From positions 62,001-126,000 of the forward strand of contig QOCQ01000017.1 of NCBI GenBank assembly GCA_003574685.1: DNA of 64,000 nt, written 5' to 3'. The stretch's first letter is position 1, and each line of letters begins with the position of its first letter. This document shows, in pieces, positions 34,337-43,221 of this stretch. The translations under genes and the position numbers were made by a program. This DNA is from Rhodospirillaceae bacterium SYSU D60007 (GTDB lineage Bacteria > Pseudomonadota > Alphaproteobacteria > Reyranellales > Reyranellaceae). The notes under the pieces are model-generated. The model was not told the DNA's origin. It saw nothing but the letters and a program-made list of their open reading frames with translations, and did not search any database.

Positions 34337-34819
34337 ATGGTGAAGGTAGGCGACAAGGTCCCCAGTGCCACGCTGATGCACAAGAGTCCCGACGGCATCA
34401 AGCCGATGCCGACAGACGAGCTGTTTGCTTCCGGCAAGAAGGTGGTGGCCTTCGCCGTGCCGGGCGCCTTCACGCCGACATGTTCCGCCAAGCACGTGCC
34501 GAGCTTCCTTGGCAACTACGATGCGCTGAAGGCGAAGGGCGTCGACGCCATCGCCTGCATCTCCGTCAACGATGCCTTCGTCATGGACGCATGGGCAAAG
34601 GAGCAGAAGAGCGAAGGCAAGGTGATGATGCTGGCCGACGGCAACGGCGAGTTCACCGAAAAGATGGGCCTGGTGATGGACGGCTCGAAGTTCGGCCTGG
34701 GCAAGCGCTCGCAGCGCTATGCCATGGTGGTCGAGGACGGAGTCATCAAGGCGCTGAATGTCGAGGCGCCCGGCGCCTTCGAGGTGTCGAGCGGTGAGGC
34801 GATCCTGAAGGCGCTGTAG
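34337..34819 (+). CDS. Prx5-type peroxiredoxin, cysteine form
   Basis: A 160-residue peroxiredoxin of the Prx5/redoxin family, same length as its neighbour. Peroxidatic Cys49 is in PGAFTPTCSAKHVPSF with the family Thr46; a second conserved Cys74 is in IACISVND. It lacks the Cys104 of the selenium form. It reduces peroxides in the cytoplasm using glutathione/glutaredoxin or thioredoxin. GGAGAG lies about 3-5 nt before the ATG. Flanked by its own terminators on both sides, it is a single-gene unit, so it can be expressed when selenium is short. Confidence 0.93.
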   Translation: MVKVGDKVPSATLMHKSPDGIKPMPTDELFASGKKVVAFAVPGAFTPTCSAKHVPSFLGNYDALKAKGVDAIACISVNDAFVMDAWAKEQKSEGKVMMLADGNGEFTEKMGLVMDGSKFGLGKRSQRYAMVVEDGVIKALNVEAPGAFEVSSGEAILKAL

Positions 34820-34840
34820 CCCGTCGCATCACATGCAGGA

Positions 34841-34868
34841 AAGGGGCGGCCGCGGGCCGCCCCTTTTT
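34841..34868 (+). terminator. Rho-independent terminator after the Cys peroxiredoxin gene
   Basis: An 11-bp stem AAGGGGCGGCC / GGCCGCCCCTT-type with a 3-nt loop, followed by a run of five T. It is the strongest intrinsic terminator in the window. Confidence 0.9.
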
Positions 34869-34891
34869 GTTGGCTGTGCTAGGCTGCGGCC

Positions 34892-35782
34892 ATGGCTGCC
34901 GCTCTCGATCCTGCCATCAAGTCGCGCATCGCGGCGTTGCCGTGCTGGCGTGGTCCGATCGAAGTAGCGCCGCTGCCCGGCGGCATGACCAACCGGAACC
35001 TGCTGGTGCGCGACGGCGGCGGGAACTATGTCGCGCGGCTGGGCGAGGATATTCCCGTTCACGGCGTGTTGCGCTTCAACGAGCTCGCGGCCAGCCGCGC
35101 CGCGCACCAGGCCGGCCTGTCGCCCGAGGTCATATATGCCGGCGCCGGCGTGATGATCCTGCGCTATATCGATGGCCAGACGCTGTCGCCCGAGGAGATA
35201 CGCGACCCGGCCCGGCTCGATGCGCTGATCGAGCTCCTGCACCGCTGCCATCGCGAGGTGCCGCGCTTGCTGCGTGGGCCGGTGCTGGCGTTCAATGTCT
35301 TCCATGTGGTGCGCGATTACGCGGCCACTTTGCGCGAGCGGGCCAGCCGGCATGTACCGATCCTTGACGATCTGTTGCGCCGGCTTGTCTTGCTTGAAGA
35401 GCAGGTTGGTGCTGTCGACATCGTGTTCGGCCATAACGATCTGCTGGCTTCCAACCTGATCGATGATGGCCGCAGGCTGTGGCTTATCGACTGGGACTAT
35501 GCGGGCTTCGGGGCAGCGCTGTTCGATCTCGGCGGTCTGGCGTCCAACAACGGATTTTCGCCCGAGCATGAACACGTGATGCTGGAACGCTATTTCGGGC
35601 GGGCGCCGGATGCGGATTTATGCCGCCGCTTTGCTGCAATGAAGTGCGCCTCGCTGTTGCGCGAGGCAACCTGGAGCATGGTTTCGGAGATCACCTCCCG
35701 GGTCGAAGGCGTCGATTTCGCCGCCTATACGCAGGAAAACCTGCAGCGCTTCGAAGCCGCCTGGATCGTGCTCGATGACTGA
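34892..35782 (+). CDS. Choline/ethanolamine kinase-like phosphotransferase
   Basis: A 296-residue protein of the aminoglycoside phosphotransferase/choline kinase fold. The Brenner catalytic motif is GHNDLLASNLIDD and the metal-binding motif is LIDWDYAGFGAALFDLGGLA; the N-lobe has PLPGGMTNRNLLVR. LicA-like members phosphorylate choline or similar alcohols, sometimes for lipopolysaccharide decoration. It is transcribed alone, just after a terminator; its end runs into the family B repeat. Substrate not certain. Confidence 0.8.
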   Translation: MAAALDPAIKSRIAALPCWRGPIEVAPLPGGMTNRNLLVRDGGGNYVARLGEDIPVHGVLRFNELAASRAAHQAGLSPEVIYAGAGVMILRYIDGQTLSPEEIRDPARLDALIELLHRCHREVPRLLRGPVLAFNVFHVVRDYAATLRERASRHVPILDDLLRRLVLLEEQVGAVDIVFGHNDLLASNLIDDGRRLWLIDWDYAGFGAALFDLGGLASNNGFSPEHEHVMLERYFGRAPDADLCRRFAAMKCASLLREATWSMVSEITSRVEGVDFAAYTQENLQRFEAAWIVLDD

Positions 35783-35797
35783 GGAAGCAGGTTGGGG

Positions 35798-35951
35798 CCT
35801 TCTCCCCGCGAAGGCGGGGAGAAGGTGGCGCGAAGCGCCGGAGGAGGGGCTTTGCCGGCGTTGCAAGAGGCGCGATTGATGGATGAGGAGAAGCCGCGAA
35901 GCCCCTCATCCGCCCTTCGGGCACCTTCTCCCCGCCTTCGCGGGGAGAAGG
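35798..35951. repeat. Composite palindromic repeat, family B
   Basis: Two perfect 12-bp-stem hairpins, CCTTCTCCCCGC / GCGGGGAGAAGG, at 35798-35825 (loop GAAG) and 35924-35951 (loop CTTC), in inverted arrangement about 98 bp apart. Between them are further small inverted repeats (GGCGC-GAA-GCGCC and GCCCTTCGGGC). The right part overlaps the end of rnhA and supplies its last codons and stop. Confidence 0.88.
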
Positions 35952-36406
35952 CCAGAAGACCGGACTTTGCGGATCTCGTCGCGCGCCAGCTTGTCGACGC
36001 GCACGTTCTCGGGATGGCCGGCGTGACCTTTGACCCAGTGCCACTCGATGTCATGCCTGCCGAGCGCAGCATCCAGGCGCTGCCACAGATCGGCATTCTT
36101 GACCGGCTTGCGTTCGGCGGTCCGCCATCCGTTGCGCTTCCAGCCGTGAATCCATCTGGTGATGCCATCGCGCAGATACATGCTGTCGGTGAACAACCGC
36201 ACGGTAGAGGGACGCTTCAGCGCCTCCAGCGCCATGATGGCGGCTGTCATCTCCATGCGGTTGTTGGTGGTGACGGCTTCGCCGCCCGACAGCTCGCGCT
36301 CTACGTCGCGATAGCGCAGCAGTGCCGCCCAGCCGCCCGGACCGGGGTTACCGCTGCAGGCGCCGTCCGTGAAGATCTCGACCGCGGGCAGCGACGGCGC
36401 GGTCAT
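35906..36406 (-). CDS. rnhA: Ribonuclease HI
   Basis: A 166-residue enzyme that cuts the RNA of RNA-DNA hybrids. Catalytic acids D14 ([15 protein letters not shown]), E52 (NNRMEMTAA), D74 (LFTDSMYL) and a late Asp in RVDKLAR are present, with the GHAGHPEN loop His. The last ~14 residues ([14 protein letters not shown]) are encoded by the family B palindromic repeat, so the original stop has been replaced. The ATG overlaps the thrB stop (ATGA): ispH, thrB and rnhA form one coupled operon. Confidence 0.95.
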   Translation of the reverse strand: MTAPSLPAVEIFTDGACSGNPGPGGWAALLRYRDVERELSGGEAVTTNNRMEMTAAIMALEALKRPSTVRLFTDSMYLRDGITRWIHGWKRNGWRTAERKPVKNADLWQRLDAALGRHDIEWHWVKGHAGHPENVRVDKLARDEIRKVRSSGLLPAKAGRRCPKGG

Positions 36407-37362
36407 ATGCCATAGTCGCCGGGACCAGCGACGCTGCGATGGAAGCGGAGCTTCGCAAGATACTCGAGCGGATTCTTGCGCCTGACCAGCGCGCCATCCG
36501 GCGTGTGCAGCCAGTCATAAAGGCGGGTCAGCAGGAAGCGCATCGCCGCCCCGCGCGCCAGCAGCGGCATGGATTCGCGCTCTTGCACCGTTAACGGCCG
36601 CACCCGCTGATAGGCACCAGCCAGGGCGCGTGCCTTGGTGACGTTGAAGCTGCGGTCCGCTTCGAAGCACCAGGCGTTGAGACAGATCGCCACGTCGTAG
36701 GCCAGCAGATCGTTGCAGGCGAAGTAGAAGTCGATCAGGCCGCTGAGCTTCTCGTGGAGGAAGAAAACGTTGTCCTGGAACAGGTCGGCATGGATCACGC
36801 CGGCCGGCAGGTCCTGTGGCCAGCCGCGCTCCAGCACGTCAAGCTCGGCGGCCAGCTCTTCCGCCAGCCCGGGCGTGACCTCGCTGGCCCGCTCCTTCGA
36901 GCCGTCGAACAGCGGCCGCCATCCGCTCACCGACAGGGCGTTCGGCCGCTTCAGCGTGAAGCCGGCAGAGGCCTGATGCAGGCGGGCCAGCGCCTCGCCG
37001 ACAGGACCGCAATGCTCGACCGTGATGCGGCGCGGCCACATGCCGGGCAGAAACGTGGTGATCGCCGCCGGCCGACCTGCGAGCGTGCGAAGCGCACTGC
37101 CGTCGCGCCCGTGGACCGGCGTCGGGCAGGGGATGCCGCGCGCCGCGAGATGGTCCATCAACCCGAGGAAGAACGGCAGGTCGCGCGGATCCACGCGCTT
37201 CTCGTAGAGCGTCAGGATGTACGTGCCGCGCGACGTCGCCAGCAGATAGTTGGAGTTCTCGACACCTTCGGCGATGCCCTTGCACGAGATCGGCTCGCCG
37301 ATGTCGTATTCGGCCAGGAACGCATCGAGCTGATCGTCGGCGACCTCGGTGTAGACGGCCAT
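36403..37362 (-). CDS. thrB: Homoserine kinase, ThrB2 (phosphotransferase-fold) type
   Basis: A 319-residue kinase that phosphorylates homoserine in threonine synthesis; this is the choline-kinase-fold form used by many alphaproteobacteria rather than the GHMP form of E. coli. Motifs: [20 protein letters not shown], the catalytic [13 protein letters not shown] and metal-binding [19 protein letters not shown]. Start ATG shares one base with the ispH stop (TGATG). The order ispH-thrB-rnhA is common in this class. Confidence 0.93.
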   Translation of the reverse strand: MAVYTEVADDQLDAFLAEYDIGEPISCKGIAEGVENSNYLLATSRGTYILTLYEKRVDPRDLPFFLGLMDHLAARGIPCPTPVHGRDGSALRTLAGRPAAITTFLPGMWPRRITVEHCGPVGEALARLHQASAGFTLKRPNALSVSGWRPLFDGSKERASEVTPGLAEELAAELDVLERGWPQDLPAGVIHADLFQDNVFFLHEKLSGLIDFYFACNDLLAYDVAICLNAWCFEADRSFNVTKARALAGAYQRVRPLTVQERESMPLLARGAAMRFLLTRLYDWLHTPDGALVRRKNPLEYLAKLRFHRSVAGPGDYGI

Positions 37363-38312
37363 CAGGCAACCAGTGCGCGTGGCAGCTTGAAGACGGTGTT
37401 TTCGTCCGTCACCCGCACTTCCTCGATGGCGACCGTGTAGCGCTCCTGACACGCGGCGATCAGCTCGTCGACCAGCAGCTCCGGCGCCGAGGCGCCCGCC
37501 GTAATGCCCAGCCGTGCCATGCCGTCAAGCCAGCGCCAATCCATCTCGGTGGCCCGCTGCAAGAGGATGGCCTTCGGGCAGCCATAGTTCCGGGCCACCT
37601 CGACCAGCCGCATGGAATTGGAGGAGTTGGGCGCGCCGATCACCACCAGCCCGTCGCACTGCGGCGCGATCGCCTTGACTGCCGCCTGGCGGTTGGTCGT
37701 GGCATAGCAGATGTCCTCGCGTTTCGGACCCTGCATGCCGGGGAAGCGGCGCTGAAGGACCGCCACGATCTGTGCCGTATCGTCCACCGACAGCGTGGTC
37801 TGCGTCGCGAAGGCGAGATTGTCCGGATTGGCCACCTGTAGGTGCTCGGCCTGCTCGACATCTTCGACCAGCAGCACGGCTCCCTCCGGAAGCTGGCCCA
37901 TGGTGCCCACCACTTCCGGATGGCCGCGATGGCCGATCAGGATCACCGTACGGCCGACGTTGTGATGCCGTTCGGCTTCGCGGTGTACCTTCGAAACCAG
38001 AGGGCAGGTCGCATCGACATAGAGGAGGTTCCGCCGGGCCGCTTCCCGTGGAACGACTTTGGGCACGCCGTGCGCGCTGAACACCACGGGCCGGTCATCG
38101 GGCACCTGATCCAGTTCATCGACGAACACCGCGCCCTTCGCCTCGAGGTTCTCCACCACGAAGCGGTTGTGTACGATCTCATGGCGTACGTAGACCGGCG
38201 CACCAAAGCGCTCCAGCGCCCGTTCGACGATCTGGATTGCGCGGTCCACGCCGGCGCAGAAGCCGCGCGGGCTGGCGAGCAGGATGGTGAGGGACGGTCT
38301 GGTGGCGGACAT
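37362..38312 (-). CDS. ispH: 4-hydroxy-3-methylbut-2-enyl diphosphate reductase
   Basis: A 316-residue iron-sulfur enzyme for the last step of the methylerythritol phosphate pathway, giving IPP and DMAPP. The three cluster cysteines are C19 ([10 protein letters not shown]), C103 ([11 protein letters not shown]) and C202 ([11 protein letters not shown]). Other conserved blocks are VFSAHGVP, the [14 protein letters not shown] segment and [15 protein letters not shown]. The start is the ATG of MSATRPSLT; the ribosome site is weak. First gene of the ispH-thrB-rnhA operon. Confidence 0.96.
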   Translation of the reverse strand: MSATRPSLTILLASPRGFCAGVDRAIQIVERALERFGAPVYVRHEIVHNRFVVENLEAKGAVFVDELDQVPDDRPVVFSAHGVPKVVPREAARRNLLYVDATCPLVSKVHREAERHHNVGRTVILIGHRGHPEVVGTMGQLPEGAVLLVEDVEQAEHLQVANPDNLAFATQTTLSVDDTAQIVAVLQRRFPGMQGPKREDICYATTNRQAAVKAIAPQCDGLVVIGAPNSSNSMRLVEVARNYGCPKAILLQRATEMDWRWLDGMARLGITAGASAPELLVDELIAACQERYTVAIEEVRVTDENTVFKLPRALVA

Positions 38313-38419
38313 CGGCGGAAGGTTCGCTTGTACCGGCCTCGAACGATCTTCTAGGATCGTCCTTGGACCGGTAGCGCGGCGGCAGCCTACCAGAGCGGAC
38401 ATATGCGAGGAAGCGGACC

Positions 38420-38659
38420 ATGAGCAGCCCTGTTGTCGCGGCCAAGGCCCCGATCAAGCTGACAGTCGAGGCCGGCAAGGACTATTGGTGGTGCGCCTGT
38501 GGCAAGAGCACCAGGCAGCCGTTCTGCGACGGCAGCCACAAGGGCTCGGAATTTTCTCCCGTCAAGTTCACTCCGACTCAGTCGGGCGATGTCTGGTTCT
38601 GTGCCTGCAAGCACAGCGCGAAAAAGCCGATGTGTGACGGCACCCACAAGACCGTGTAA
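38420..38659 (+). CDS. Double CDGSH-type iron-sulfur protein
   Basis: A 79-residue protein made of two CDGSH modules: [16 protein letters not shown] (25-40) and [16 protein letters not shown] (61-76). Each would hold a [2Fe-2S] cluster by three Cys and one His. Two-module bacterial members resemble the mitochondrial MiNT/CISD3 form and are thought to take part in redox or cluster transfer. Divergent from ispH, an iron-sulfur enzyme, across about 107 bp. Partner unknown. Confidence 0.9.
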   Translation: MSSPVVAAKAPIKLTVEAGKDYWWCACGKSTRQPFCDGSHKGSEFSPVKFTPTQSGDVWFCACKHSAKKPMCDGTHKTV

Positions 38660-38708
38660 GAAAGCCAGCCGGGTGTCCTCCCGCTCACGGTCTTGGAAAG
38701 GATCATCG

Positions 38709-39248
38709 ATGCGTTTGCGCCTGCGCCTGCTGTTGGCGCCTGGAGTTGTTGCGGCCGGTCTGTCGGGTTGCGGCCCCTCGCTGGAGGAGCGGTCGGAATT
38801 GCGTGCGGCGTGTCCGCAGGCAATGCGTGTCCAGGACGCGTCCACGCTGACCAGGTTCCGGCCGGGAGCAGGGCGCGATCGCACGGACGTCCTGTTCGAG
38901 GCCGAGCTCGGCAAGGTCAACGTCGCCTGCAGCGCACGCAAGAATGAAGTCAATGTCGATCTCACCATGCAGATCCTGGTGGCCCAGGGACCGGCCAACC
39001 GCGAGCGTGTCGCCAATGTGGGCTACTTCGTGCGGCTGCTCGACCCTGGCGGACGCATCGTGCAGGGGCGCAATTTTGCCGCGGATTACCGGTTCGAGGG
39101 CAACCGCACGCGGCAAGGCTCGTCGGAACAGATCGCGCTCAACATCCCGCTGGCCGAAGGCGTGAGCGGTGGCGCCTACACAATCGCAGTCGGCCTGCTG
39201 CCGACCCCCGAAGAGCTGGAGTACAATCGCCGCGGCGGAGGCCAATAG
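38709..39248 (+). CDS. Hypothetical lipoprotein
   Basis: A 179-residue protein with a lipoprotein signal: MRLRLRLLLAPGVVAAGLSG followed by Cys21, a good lipobox (GLSGC). The mature part is beta-rich (VDLTMQILVAQGPANRERVA, GYFVRLLDPGGRIVQGRNFA) and lacks known motifs. AAAGGA 8 nt upstream supports the ATG; a longer frame overlaps the CDGSH gene in another frame. Probably co-transcribed with the CDGSH gene, 49 nt before it. Function unknown. Confidence 0.7.
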   Translation: MRLRLRLLLAPGVVAAGLSGCGPSLEERSELRAACPQAMRVQDASTLTRFRPGAGRDRTDVLFEAELGKVNVACSARKNEVNVDLTMQILVAQGPANRERVANVGYFVRLLDPGGRIVQGRNFAADYRFEGNRTRQGSSEQIALNIPLAEGVSGGAYTIAVGLLPTPEELEYNRRGGGQ

Positions 39249-39261
39249 GCGCAGCCGCGCG

Positions 39262-39837
39262 TCAGCCGGGCTTGGCGTTGAGGACCGCCCATGCCGCCTC
39301 GACGAATGTCGGGGCGTGGTCGGTGAGGGGACCGGTGATGCGGCCATAGACCTTGAACGTGGCCGCTTGCAGTACGACTCCCACGACGGACGCGGTCAGG
39401 GCGTCGATATCCCGCTTGGGGATCTCGCCGGCGGCGATGGCCTGCGCGATGACATCACGGACCACGTCGACCGGATTGGGCAGGTCTTCCGAGAGGCTGG
39501 CGAGGAAATGATGCTGCGTCAGCAGATGGTAGGCAAAGGTCGTCCAGTCGCGATCCGCCCAGTCACAATAACAGCGCACGATCGCCTCGGCTTTCGGCCG
39601 CAGCTTCTTGTGCGGCCGGTGGGCTTCCATGAGCGCTTCAGCCAGGGCCACGTGATGACGCGTGAATAGCTCAAGCGCGAGCGCGTCCTTGCTGGGAAAG
39701 TACCGGTAGATCGTTCCCTCGGCGACGGACGCCGCCATGGCGATCTCGCGCGTGGTCGTCTCGGCGACGCCGCGCGCCATGAACAACGTCAGGGCAGCGC
39801 GCTCCACGCGCTTCTTGGTGTCGTCAGCCTTACCCAT
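39262..39837 (-). CDS. TetR-family transcription regulator
   Basis: A 191-residue repressor. The helix-turn-helix is GVAETTTREIAMAASVAEGT followed by IYRYFPSKDAL, as in TetR/AcrR proteins; the rest is an all-helical ligand and dimer domain. The ATG at MGKADDTKK is preferred; a TTG 18 codons upstream is in frame. An inverted repeat TGAGTG-N14-CACTCA lies 18 bp upstream and fits an autoregulatory operator. No efflux or target gene is adjacent. Convergent with the lipoprotein gene, 13 nt between ends. Confidence 0.88.
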   Translation of the reverse strand: MGKADDTKKRVERAALTLFMARGVAETTTREIAMAASVAEGTIYRYFPSKDALALELFTRHHVALAEALMEAHRPHKKLRPKAEAIVRCYCDWADRDWTTFAYHLLTQHHFLASLSEDLPNPVDVVRDVIAQAIAAGEIPKRDIDALTASVVGVVLQAATFKVYGRITGPLTDHAPTFVEAAWAVLNAKPG

Positions 39838-39854
39838 GGCAAGATTATTACTGG

Positions 39855-39880
39855 TGAGTGGCCGCTTAGGGAAGCACTCA
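39855..39880. promoter_or_regulatory. Candidate TetR operator
   Basis: TGAGTG and CACTCA are exact inverted halves separated by 14 bp, just upstream of the regulator's start. Similar GAGTG-type dyads occur at other TetR-controlled promoters. Binding is inferred from position only. Confidence 0.4.
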
Positions 39881-40117
39881 TTTTGAGCCAACCCATGGAT
39901 ATTGCACCAGTTTTATCTCAGTCCCGGTGCTGTGATCCTCGAATTTGCACGCTCTTTACTTGGACTGCTTCTTGTAAGAACGTGTAAGTGCTCGCAGTGT
40001 GCACAACCACAGGATGCACATGCCGCTTTTCCACGCTTTTGTCTGGGCAGCCGGCCGGGGCAGCCATTGCGCGGTCGCAGGGCGGCGTCTATGGTCCTGC
40101 CGCCAGACGATCCCCGT

Positions 40118-40310
40118 GGGAGAGTGTGTGCCAACTGGCACACCGCCGAAGGAGCAACCGCCCCGGAAACTCTCAGGCCACCGGACCGCGGGGGGATGGC
40201 ACTCTGGAAAGCGGTCGTGACCGGCAGACCCGGCGCGATCCACCGAAGAGGTAAGTCGCGCGCAGCAACGCGGGCGACCAATCTTTCAGGTCACCGGACA
40301 GAGGGGGCGC
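40118..40310 (+). promoter_or_regulatory. Tandem glycine riboswitch
   Basis: Two glycine aptamers in series. The first has GGGAGAGTGTG, CGCCGAAGGAGCAACCGCC, GGAAACTCTCAGGC, the CCGGACCG stem and GCACTCTGGAAAG. The second has CACCGAAGAGGTAAG, CAATCTTTCAGGTC and ACCGGACAGAGGGG. These are the hallmark conserved strings of the class. The switch ends about 50 nt before the gcvT start. Glycine binding would turn on the cleavage operon, as known for this riboswitch family. The 280 bp before it (39838-40117) carry the TetR operator and, presumably, the promoter. Confidence 0.95.
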
Positions 40311-40358
40311 CACCGGCAGCTATTGATGCCGGAGCGTCCGTCTTTGTCGAGGTGGCTG

Positions 40359-41486
40359 GTGGGCGAAACGACTGCATCCGCTTCCCTTAAACGCACGCCG
40401 CTCCACGGCCTGCATGTGGCCCTGGGCGGCAAGATCGTGCCCTTCGCCGGCTACGAGATGCCCGTGCAGTTTCCGGCGGGCATTCTGAACGAGCATCTCC
40501 ACACCCGGCGCGCGGCGGGCCTGTTCGACGTCTCGCATATGGGCCAGATCAGACTCACCGCAAAGCCCGGCCGCAATGCGGCCGCTGCGCTGGAGCGGCT
40601 GGTGCCGGGCGACATCACCGGCCTGAAGCCGGGCCAGATGCGCTATACGCAGTTCACCAACGCCCAGGGTGGCATCCTCGACGACCTGATGGTGACCAGC
40701 ACCGGCGACCATCTCCTGCTGGTGGTCAATGCCGCCTGCAAGGAAGCCGACCTGGCGCATATCCGCGAACATTTGTCGCAAGACCTGGAGATCGAGCCAA
40801 TGTTCGCGCGCGGCCTGATGGCACTGCAGGGGCCAGCCGCTGCCGATGTGCTGGGTCAGCACGCCGCCCGGGTGCGCGGCATGGCCTTCATGACCGGCAG
40901 CTTCGTTATGATCGACGATGCCGAATGCTATGTCACGCGGTCGGGCTATACCGGCTGCGACGGCTACGAGATTTCCACCCCGGCGGATGCCTGCGAGCGC
41001 ATCGCGAAGCTGCTGTTGGCGGACGAGCGGGTGAAACCCGTCGGTCTGGGTGCGCGTGATTCGCTGCGGCTGGAGGCCGGGCTTTGCCTCTATGGTCATG
41101 ACATCGACACCACGACGACGCCGGTCGAGGCCGGCCTGGTGTGGAGCATCGGCAAGGAGCGCCGCACCAAGGGCGGCTTTCCGGGCGATCACATCATTAT
41201 CCGGCAGATTGCCGACGGTCCGCCGCGCCGGCGTGTCGGCCTGCGGCCCGAAGGCCGCACGATCGCGCGCGAGGGCACGGACATCGCCACCCCAGACGGC
41301 GCGGTGATCGGCAAGGTGACCAGCGGCGGCTTCGGGCCGTCGCTCAATGGACCGCTGGCGATGGGCTATGTCGATCGCAATCATGCGGCAACGGGTACGA
41401 AGCTGGCATTGATGGTCCGCGGCAAGCCGGTGCCGGCCGAAGTGGTCCCCATGCCCTTCGTCAAGCACACCTACTGGCGAGGCTAG
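40359..41486 (+). CDS. gcvT: Glycine cleavage system T protein (aminomethyltransferase)
   Basis: A 375-residue enzyme that moves the methylene group from aminomethyl-lipoyl GcvH to tetrahydrofolate and frees ammonia. Blocks: MVPFAGYEM-like [61 protein letters not shown] and the C-terminal barrel with [20 protein letters not shown]. The GTG start is chosen because GAGGT lies 5 nt upstream and the protein then opens [16 protein letters not shown]; an ATG 11 codons earlier lacks a site. First gene of the riboswitch-controlled operon. Confidence 0.95.
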   Translation: MGETTASASLKRTPLHGLHVALGGKIVPFAGYEMPVQFPAGILNEHLHTRRAAGLFDVSHMGQIRLTAKPGRNAAAALERLVPGDITGLKPGQMRYTQFTNAQGGILDDLMVTSTGDHLLLVVNAACKEADLAHIREHLSQDLEIEPMFARGLMALQGPAAADVLGQHAARVRGMAFMTGSFVMIDDAECYVTRSGYTGCDGYEISTPADACERIAKLLLADERVKPVGLGARDSLRLEAGLCLYGHDIDTTTTPVEAGLVWSIGKERRTKGGFPGDHIIIRQIADGPPRRRVGLRPEGRTIAREGTDIATPDGAVIGKVTSGGFGPSLNGPLAMGYVDRNHAATGTKLALMVRGKPVPAEVVPMPFVKHTYWRG

Positions 41487-41490
41487 TTCC

Positions 41491-41868
41491 ATGGCGAAAG
41501 TGAAGTACACCGAGGAACACGAGTGGATCAGTGTCGACAATGGCGTCGGCACGGTCGGCATTACCGACTACGCCCAGGAACAGCTCGGCGACGTGGTGTT
41601 CGTCGAGGTGCCGGAGGTCGGCCGCACCATCGCCCGCGGCGAGGCGGTCGCCGTGGTCGAGTCGGTAAAGGCTGCCAGCGACATCTACGCCCCCGTCTCG
41701 GGCGAGGTGGTGGAGGCTAATGGCACGCTGGCCGATGCGCCGGGCAATGTGAACCTCGAGCCGATGGGCAATGGCTGGTTCTTCAAGGTCAGGCTGTCCA
41801 ACCCCGGCGAACTCGACGGGCTTATGGATGAAGCCAGATACGAAGCCTTTGTGAAGAGCCTGGGGTGA
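41491..41868 (+). CDS. gcvH: Glycine cleavage system H protein
   Basis: A 125-residue lipoyl carrier that shuttles the aminomethyl group between the P, T and L proteins. The lipoylated Lys60 is in [14 protein letters not shown]; the family opening KYTEEHEWI and the [13 protein letters not shown] region are standard. It begins 4 nt after gcvT and ends 6 nt before gcvPA. Confidence 0.97.
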   Translation: MAKVKYTEEHEWISVDNGVGTVGITDYAQEQLGDVVFVEVPEVGRTIARGEAVAVVESVKAASDIYAPVSGEVVEANGTLADAPGNVNLEPMGNGWFFKVRLSNPGELDGLMDEARYEAFVKSLG

Positions 41869-41874
41869 GCCGCG

Positions 41875-43221
41875 ATGCGTTACCTACCTCTGACGGAGAG
41901 CGACCGCCGCGCCATGCTGGCGACCATCGGCGTGCGCTCGATCGACGAGCTGTTCCGCGATGTACCGCAGGCGGCGCGGCTGGCCGGACCTATCGAGGGC
42001 CTCAGCGCCCATATGGGCGAGCTGGAGGTCGAGCGCCTGCTGGGCCGCATGGCGGCGAAGAATGTTCCCGCCGCCGACGTGCCGTTCTTCGTGGGCGCCG
42101 GTGCCTACAAGCACCATGTCCCGGCCAGCGTGGATCACCTGATCCAGCGCGGCGAGTTCCTGACGTCCTACACGCCGTATCAGCCGGAAATCACCCAGGG
42201 CACGCTGCAATACCTGTTCGAGTTCCAGACCCAGATTACCATGCTGACCGGCATGGAGGTGGCCAACGCCTCGATGTACGACGGCAGCACGGGCGCCTCC
42301 GAAGCCGTGCTGATGGCCAACCGCGTGACACGGCGCTCGAAGGCGATCCTGTCGGGCGGCCTGCATCCGCATTACCGTGGCGTCATCGAGACGACGGCAC
42401 GCTGGCAGGGCTTCCGGACCGTCGGCGCACCGGCTGATGCAAGCGGAACGGAGGACCTGGCCGGGCTGGTAGACAAGGAAACTTCCTGCGTCGTGGTCCA
42501 GAACCCCAGCGTCTTTGGCCATGTCCGCGACCTTGCACCGCTGGCCAGCGCCTGCCAGGCGGCGGGCGCGTTGCTGGTCGTGGTGGTGACGGAAGTGGTG
42601 TCGCTGGGGCTGCTCACGCCGCCCGGCGACATGGGTGCCGATATCGTGGTTTGCGAGGGCCAGTCGCTGGGCGTCGGCCTAAACTTCGGCGGCCCGTATG
42701 TCGGGTTGTTCGCGACCCGCGACAAGCTGATGCGCCAGATGCCCGGCCGGCTGGTCGGCGAAACCGTCGATGCCGACGGCAAGCGCGGCTTCGTGCTGAC
42801 CCTGAGCACGCGCGAACAGCATATCCGCCGCGAGAAGGCGACGTCGAACATCTGCACTAATTCCGGCCTGTGCGCGCTGGCCTTCACCATCCACCTGACC
42901 CTGCTGGGCGAAGCCGGCTTTACGCGGCTGGCGGAGCTCAATCATGCGGTGGCGGTGCGCACGGCCGAACGCCTGGCGGGCGTGCCCGGCGTGAAGGTGC
43001 TCAACGACACCTTCTTTAATGAGTTCACGGTGAAGCTGCCCCGGCCGGCAGCGCCAGTGGTCGAGGCGCTGGCCGCAAAACGCATCCTTGCCGGTGTGCC
43101 GGTGTCGCGGCTGCTGCCCGATGATCCCTCTGTCGCCGACCTGCTGCTGGTCGCCGCTACCGAAACCGTCACCGACGGGGATATCGACGCGCTCGCAGCG
43201 GGCCTGAAGGAGGTGTTGTGA
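41875..43221 (+). CDS. gcvPA: Glycine decarboxylase P protein, subunit 1
   Basis: A 448-residue N-terminal half of the split glycine decarboxylase. It lacks the PLP lysine and forms an alpha2-beta2 enzyme with GcvPB. Marks: [20 protein letters not shown] at the start, [40 protein letters not shown], and [10 protein letters not shown] with [20 protein letters not shown] later. It overlaps gcvPB by one base (TGATG). Confidence 0.96.
   Translation: MRYLPLTESDRRAMLATIGVRSIDELFRDVPQAARLAGPIEGLSAHMGELEVERLLGRMAAKNVPAADVPFFVGAGAYKHHVPASVDHLIQRGEFLTSYTPYQPEITQGTLQYLFEFQTQITMLTGMEVANASMYDGSTGASEAVLMANRVTRRSKAILSGGLHPHYRGVIETTARWQGFRTVGAPADASGTEDLAGLVDKETSCVVVQNPSVFGHVRDLAPLASACQAAGALLVVVVTEVVSLGLLTPPGDMGADIVVCEGQSLGVGLNFGGPYVGLFATRDKLMRQMPGRLVGETVDADGKRGFVLTLSTREQHIRREKATSNICTNSGLCALAFTIHLTLLGEAGFTRLAELNHAVAVRTAERLAGVPGVKVLNDTFFNEFTVKLPRPAAPVVEALAAKRILAGVPVSRLLPDDPSVADLLLVAATETVTDGDIDALAAGLKEVL

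Noticed and set aside
34469-34513. Hairpin in the cysteine peroxiredoxin gene as a SECIS remnant
   Set aside because: The stem follows from the shared VPxFLxN codons, and the loop CTTC has no G at its start. There is no TGA here, so it is treated as coincidence of coding sequence.
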